DNA of 6,039 nucleotides, from the NCBI GenBank assembly GCA_031282535.1, contig JAITDM010000262.1:1-6039 (forward strand), in the 5' to 3' direction. The notes beneath the pieces are model-generated. The model was not told where the DNA came from and did no database searches. It saw only the letters and a program-made list of their open reading frames with translations. Of the stretch, positions 1 through 4,000 are shown piece by piece; position 1 is the stretch's first letter; each line of letters opens with the position of its first letter. The stretch comes from Oscillospiraceae bacterium. GTDB taxonomy: Bacteria > Bacillota > Clostridia > Oscillospirales > UBA929. The translations under genes and the position numbers were made by a program.

Positions 1-677
1 GATTCGATCTCGGTCAGTATCGCCTGCTCCAAATCCGCTTCGAGATAGTTGTCTTTCAGACCGAAAATATCGAGCAGGTATGGGTCCCGGAATACATTGA
101 ACGGGACTGCAGATGGTTCGGATAAGTGGGTGTTCGCAATCTCGCGGCGTTCGTAATCTTTACGTGAAATTCGCTGACGCAGGTCTTTCGCCCCGTAACC
201 TCTGGCGGCGGCGTCCTCGGCATAGTATATCCTCGCCTCGTTTGTCTTTACGCGAATCAATTCGCAAAAATGCGACCAACTCAATTTTGTCGCCAGAGGC
301 GACAAAATTTCAAAATCAACAAACCGCTCCGCGAATTGCGTCATCCGATATAAATTTTGTTCCGAAAAGCTCTTTCCATACCGTTTAACCAATTTTGTCG
401 CCAGAGCCGACAAAATTCGTTTCCCATACGCCGCGCGGTGGTTGCCAAGTACAACCGAATTGATAAGCTGCCCGACCTCCCAAAACATCAGCGTGACCTC
501 ACTATTCGCGTGTGCGGCGGCGCGAGATTTGCGAGTTTCAATAATCGCCATGGCGCGTTCAAAGAGAACAGACTCGTCAATGACGCCGCCGCCATCGTTT
601 GCGGAGAATTCTGTCGCTTTAGCGACTGGAATCAGCACGCCTTCTTTCGGGCTGCCCATTGATTTGCGATCGTCCAT
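1..677 (-). CDS. DUF1016/YhcG-family protein, N-terminal part (probable PDDEXK nuclease; 3' end beyond the window)
   Basis: The minus frame is open from ATG at 677-675 to the window edge, giving 225 complete codons. An SD site GGAGGGG sits 8 nt upstream and fixes the start. Family hallmarks seen are FWEVGQLIN (residues 65-73), RYGKSFSEQNLYRMTQFAE (99-117), LSWSHFCELI (132-141), a basic RQRISRKDYERR segment (167-178) and RDPYLLDIFGLKDNYLE (197-213). These match the DUF1016 N-terminal domain and the linker into the YhcG C-terminal domain. In the family, that C-terminal half holds a PDDEXK nuclease fold; here it lies outside the window, so catalytic residues cannot be checked. A full protein is usually about 340-380 residues. 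The family is often found near restriction-modification or mobile-island genes; a DNA-directed role is inferred, not shown. GC content is visibly lower than in the upstream surface-protein gene. Two palindromic repeats lie inside the coding region. Family assignment is from motif recall, without a database search. Confidence 0.9.
   Translation of the reverse strand, partial: MDDRKSMGSPKEGVLIPVAKATEFSANDGGGVIDESVLFERAMAIIETRKSRAAAHANSEVTLMFWEVGQLINSVVLGNHRAAYGKRILSALATKLVKRYGKSFSEQNLYRMTQFAERFVDFEILSPLATKLSWSHFCELIRVKTNEARIYYAEDAAARGYGAKDLRQRISRKDYERREIANTHLSEPSAVPFNVFRDPYLLDIFGLKDNYLEADLEQAILTEIE
283..309. repeat. 27-bp palindrome inside the DUF1016 gene, copy 2
   Basis: Perfect 12-bp arms AATTTTGTCGCC and GGCGACAAAATT are separated by a 3-nt centre. 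The segment encodes ILSPLATKL (residues 124-132) and differs from copy 1 by a single base. Confidence 0.92.
391..417. repeat. 27-bp palindrome inside the DUF1016 gene, copy 1
   Basis: On the plus strand arms AATTTTGTCGCC and CCGACAAAATT-type flank a 3-nt centre, with one mispair between the arms. In the coding frame the segment encodes ILSALATKL (residues 88-96). Confidence 0.9.
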
Positions 678-685
678 ATTATTTT

Positions 686-692
686 CCCCTCC
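686..692 (-). promoter_or_regulatory. Ribosome binding site of the DUF1016 gene
   Basis: On the minus strand GGAGGGG is followed by an 8-nt A/T-rich spacer (AAAATAAT) and then ATG at 677. Strength and spacing are typical for Firmicutes and decide the start over the internal ATG at residue 7. Confidence 0.85.
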
Positions 693-758
693 GCCGGTAT
701 CATTAAATACCTGAATTCCCAGAACAGGTTATAAGCGAGCTTTTAATACGATATATTT

Positions 759-790
759 ATTATAATACCATGGCACTCGGCGAAAAGCAA
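759..790 (-). promoter_or_regulatory. Candidate sigma-A promoter for the DUF1016 gene
   Basis: On the minus strand TTGCTT (790-785) is followed after 17 nt by TATTAT (767-762), which overlaps a perfect TATAAT (764-759) preceded by TGG. Either hexamer could serve as the -10; the perfect TATAAT would pair with a poorer -35 (TTTTCG, 16 nt spacing). Transcription would start near 752, leaving a leader of about 75 nt before ATG. The leader contains a short inverted repeat (709-713 with 725-729). Because a strong terminator separates this site from the surface-protein gene, the DUF1016 gene probably forms its own transcription unit. Confidence 0.45.
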
Positions 791-941
791 CACAATTAGC
801 GATCACTCGAAAAATATTTATAAGTTCTCAGTGAAAGCCGCGCGCTTCTTTCGAGAGTTTTCACGCTTTTTTACCAGAAACAAACGAAATGAAGAGCACA
901 TGTCAAATCAGTGTGATAGCGGCCAATATTATTGGAGGAGA

Positions 942-968
942 ATGAAATATAAACCGCCGCCGCTGTGA
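942..968 (+). other. Mini-ORF of eight residues with strong SD (speculative leader peptide)
   Basis: On the plus strand GGAGGAG (934-940) precedes ATG at 942-944 by only 1 nt (5-6 nt counted from the GGAGG core). The frame reads Met-Lys-Tyr-Lys-Pro-Pro-Pro-Leu and stops at TGA (966-968), which forms the loop of the long hairpin at 949-985. Three consecutive prolines can slow ribosomes, but here they follow directly from the CCG repeats of the stem. No good plus-strand promoter was seen upstream and no gene follows, so this may be a remnant of a lost gene start or chance. Confidence 0.2.
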
Positions 969-985
969 CAGCGGCGGCGGTTTAT
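949..985 (-). terminator. Intrinsic terminator downstream of the SLH surface-protein gene
   Basis: A perfect inverted repeat of 17 bp (949-965 against 969-985) with a 3-nt loop has a GC-rich core of CCGCCGCCGCTG flanked by A/T pairs. On the minus strand the stem is followed by a T-rich but interrupted tail (TTTATATTTCATT). It begins about 55 nt after the stop codon of the surface-protein gene. Symmetry means it may also stop plus-strand transcription, though the plus-strand tail is poorer in T. Confidence 0.75.
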
Positions 986-1002
986 GATGTTGTCGTATGA
1001 TT

Positions 1003-1044
1003 GGGCGTGACGCGCCCGATTTGGGCGGGCTAACCGCCCCTACG
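1003..1044 (-). repeat. GC-rich double hairpin, possible extragenic repeat element
   Basis: On the minus strand the segment begins CGTAGGGGCGG and folds into two short hairpins: GGGCGG paired with CCGCCC (1023-1028 with 1034-1039, 5-nt loop) and GGGCG paired with CGCCC (1003-1007 with 1013-1017). I recall CGTAGGGGCG-type segments as frequent dispersed extragenic elements in clostridial genomes, but only one copy is visible here and no count could be made. The TAG at its left end is also the stop codon of the surface-protein gene. Confidence 0.4.
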
Positions 1045-4000
1045 GCGCCTCTTTGGTCGCCTCTTTGAACCTGTGCAGCACGGCCGCAAATTCGGCGCGC
1101 GTGGCGCCGCCCTGCGGGTTGAAGCGGTTGTTTGGCTTGCCGGCGATGATGCCCTGCGTGACCAGTTTGCCCACGGCCTCCTTCGCGTAGGCGCTGACGC
1201 TGCCCTCGTCGGCAAACGCGAGGGCCTCGACCGTGTCGGCCGGTGTCTTCCCAGCGTACTGTTCGTAGCGGTAGAGGATGGCCGCCATCTGCTCCCGCGT
1301 GATGTCGTCGTCCGGGCCAAACTTTCCGTCCGTGTAACCGAGTACGATTTCATGGTCCGCCGCCCAGACCACCGCTTCGGTGTAATACCGGCCCGCAGTC
1401 ACATCGGGGAAGTGATTTGCCACACTGGAAACGTCTGGCTCCCCCTCCGCGCGGTACAGCACGGTGACCACCATGCCGCGCGTCAGGGTCCTGCTCGGAC
1501 TGAACAGCGTGGCCGACGTGCCGTTCATCAGGCTGTTCTCCCACATATAGTACACATCGCCATAGAACCAATCGCTCTCCGCGACGTCCGCAAACGGGAA
1601 GAGACCCGCGAGCGGCGTCTCGGACCCGTCGGCCGTCGCCGCCGCTCCATCGCCGGTCTTCGAGCCCCCGGAGGGAGACTGCGCCCAATATTCGGCCCCC
1701 TCCTCTTGTTCGTAGTCGTCCGTATAGTGGAACACGATGCGGTCGTTGTTTTCCAGATATTGCTGCGCGACGCCATTCAAGGGGTGGCTGCCGTTCAACG
1801 TGTACATCCAGCCCGACTTCGCGCCGTTGGTGCGCTCGCCCAGCGTCACCCCGTCCTTGGTGATGGAGGTGATGTAATTGCCGCTGGGGTTTTCCCATGT
1901 CAGGCCCGCCTGGGTCATGGCTTTTTCGAGGACGTCCAGCACCGTGGCGTTGCGGGAGACGGTGAAGACGGTGTTCCGGGGGATCCACAGGGTGAGACCG
2001 CCGTGCTGCAGCGTGTGGGTCGGCCCGCCGTCCTCGGGGGGCGTATGGACGGTGTCGCCGTAGAGGGTGAGATACACGGTGATGGTGGCGGGACTGGATG
2101 TCTCCGGATAGAGCACCGTGATCTCGAAAGACGCTTCCACCGTTTGGTACCGGAGGGCGACGGTTTTGACGCCCCTGACGGCGCTGTCGAAACCGGCGAA
2201 CTCGACCTCTTCGGGGGTGAGAATCTTCGTGTCGCCGTTGCTGAACGTGGCGGTGATCACCATGCCGGCGGTGCTGAAGCTCTCCCCCACCACATACCGG
2301 GTCTTGTAGTCGCCGCCGATCTCCAGCTTGAAGACGGTGGCAGGCTCTTCTTCCCCTTCGCCGGGAGGCGTCGTCGGGGTGGTGCCGGGGTCCTCAGGAT
2401 TCTCCTCCTCGGGGGGTGTCGTCGGAGTGGTGCCGGGGTCCTCAGGATCCTCCTCCTCGGGGGGCGTCGTCGGGGTGGAACCGGCGCCCCGGTGGACAGG
2501 ATACTGCTCGCCCTGCACCCAGTTTTCCAGACTGCCTTCACCGCGGTTCAGCAGGTCGGTGACCGTGCCGTCGCGCAGCTGTTCCGCCGTCGCCGCCAGG
2601 GTGAGCTTGCCGGCGTCGGCGCCCAGGGGGTCGTCGGTGCGGTTCATGTTGCGTTGGCTCATGCCGCTGATGCCCGACGCCCCGGCGGCGGTGTTGACGT
2701 ATGTCACACCCTCGACGGCGGCGGGCGACGAGTGGCTGGTGTCGACGTACTGCACGCCGCCGATGCCCCGGGCGACCCCGGCGGTGTCCGCGTAGTAGTT
2801 GTTTGTGACAAGGTTGTAGCGGTTGAGGGACCGGATGTAGCCGATGATGCCGCCGGCGTAGACCTCGGCCTCCGCCGGGTCGGCCGTGGCCGTGACGGTC
2901 CCGGTGAAGACATTGTTGCGGATGCCGCCGGGGCCGTTGTCCCAGGCCTGCACGAGGCCGCCCTCGTCGCCAAAGAGGCCGCCCACGCGGTTGCTCCCCG
3001 TGATGTCCGCCGCGACATAGCAGTTCTCCACGGTGACGGCGAGGGTGTTGGGGGCGGAGGAGGAGACATAGCCCCTGCCCATGATGCCGCCCACACCGCT
3101 GCCGGTGGCGACGATCCGCCCGGCGAAGGCGCTGTTGCGGATGGCGAGGGGGCCCATGGACTGCCCTTTGAAGCCGGCCAGACCGCCCACGCCGCCGCCG
3201 CCGTAAACCGTGGCGCAGCTGACGCTGTCCACAATCGTGCCGTTGAAGCCGCCGGCAAAGGAGCCGTTGCTCCCGGTGGCGGGGGTATTGTTCACCTTGT
3301 CGTACCCGACGACGACGCCCGCCTCCGCGGTGCAGCGGACGATGTTCACGTGGTTCTGCCCCGAGGCGCTGCCGCCGATGAAGCCGGCGAGCTTCGTGGT
3401 GGTGCCGCTCTTGAGCGTGACGTTGATGATGTCGATGGTGGGGCCGCCGGAGCCGGAGGAACCGGTGGGGCCGTAGTCAATGGGATAGCTCTGCACCAGG
3501 CCGTAGCTGTTGATGTAGGGGCCGTAGATGTTCAGGTTTTTGACGGTGGCGCGCCGGGCGTACAGCAGCAGGGGCGGGGAATCGTAGGCGAAGCTGAGGG
3601 TGTGTCCGCCGCCGTCCAGCACGCCGGAGAAGGGCTTCAGATTTCGCCCGTTGCCCGTGACGTCGCCGCCGCCGATGGGCTTCCAGGTGTCGTCCAAGGC
3701 GATGTCGTTCGTGAGCTTGAAGTAAATGCCGCTGAACGGGAGCCCGGCCTCGGTCTGCCGCTGCAGGGCGGCCAGATCCTCCTTTGTGCTGAGCAGTTTG
3801 GGGTCTTCCGCCGTGCCGCTGCCGGGCCAGTCCCGCATCGCCTCCCCGTAGTCCTTCGGTGTCTCGATGTGGACATAGATCGTCTCGCTGGTCTGGTACC
3901 GCATACCGCCCACGGTGACGCTGGCCGTGACGGTGTACAGATTGGGCCCCAGGCGCGCCGACGTGGTCACGGGGGTGATGGAGCCGTCGCCGTTGCCGGA

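Larger units (their letters stand above)
678..948. other. AT-richer intergenic spacer
   Basis: No convincing protein gene is seen on either strand. The left part holds the ribosome binding site and candidate promoter of the DUF1016 gene. The middle is AT-rich (for example 810-822). A weak inverted repeat (CTCGAAA at 806-812, TTTCGAG at 849-855) has no evident role. The right end carries a strong plus-strand SD-like sequence, GGAGGAG (934-940), just before a nine-codon mini-ORF described separately. Confidence 0.6.

Noticed and set aside
252..265. Small inverted repeat GCGAA/TTCGC in the DUF1016 gene
   Set aside because: Arms of 5 bp are expected by chance and it is not related to the 27-bp palindromes.
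113..714. Three overlapping plus-strand open frames of 90-101 codons
   Set aside because: They are antisense to the clear DUF1016 coding frame, have low-complexity or Arg/Ser-rich translations and no convincing ribosome binding sites.
831..872. Plus-strand hairpin GTGAAA/TTTCAC followed by six T residues, as a terminator
   Set aside because: The stem is short and AT-rich with an 18-nt or larger loop, and no plus-strand gene lies before it.
901..906. Perfect minus-strand TTGACA as a -35 element
   Set aside because: No acceptable -10 hexamer is found 16-18 nt downstream on that strand.
2369..2478. Tandem repeats as a CRISPR array
   Set aside because: Units are directly adjacent without unique spacers and keep a coding frame, so this is a protein linker repeat.
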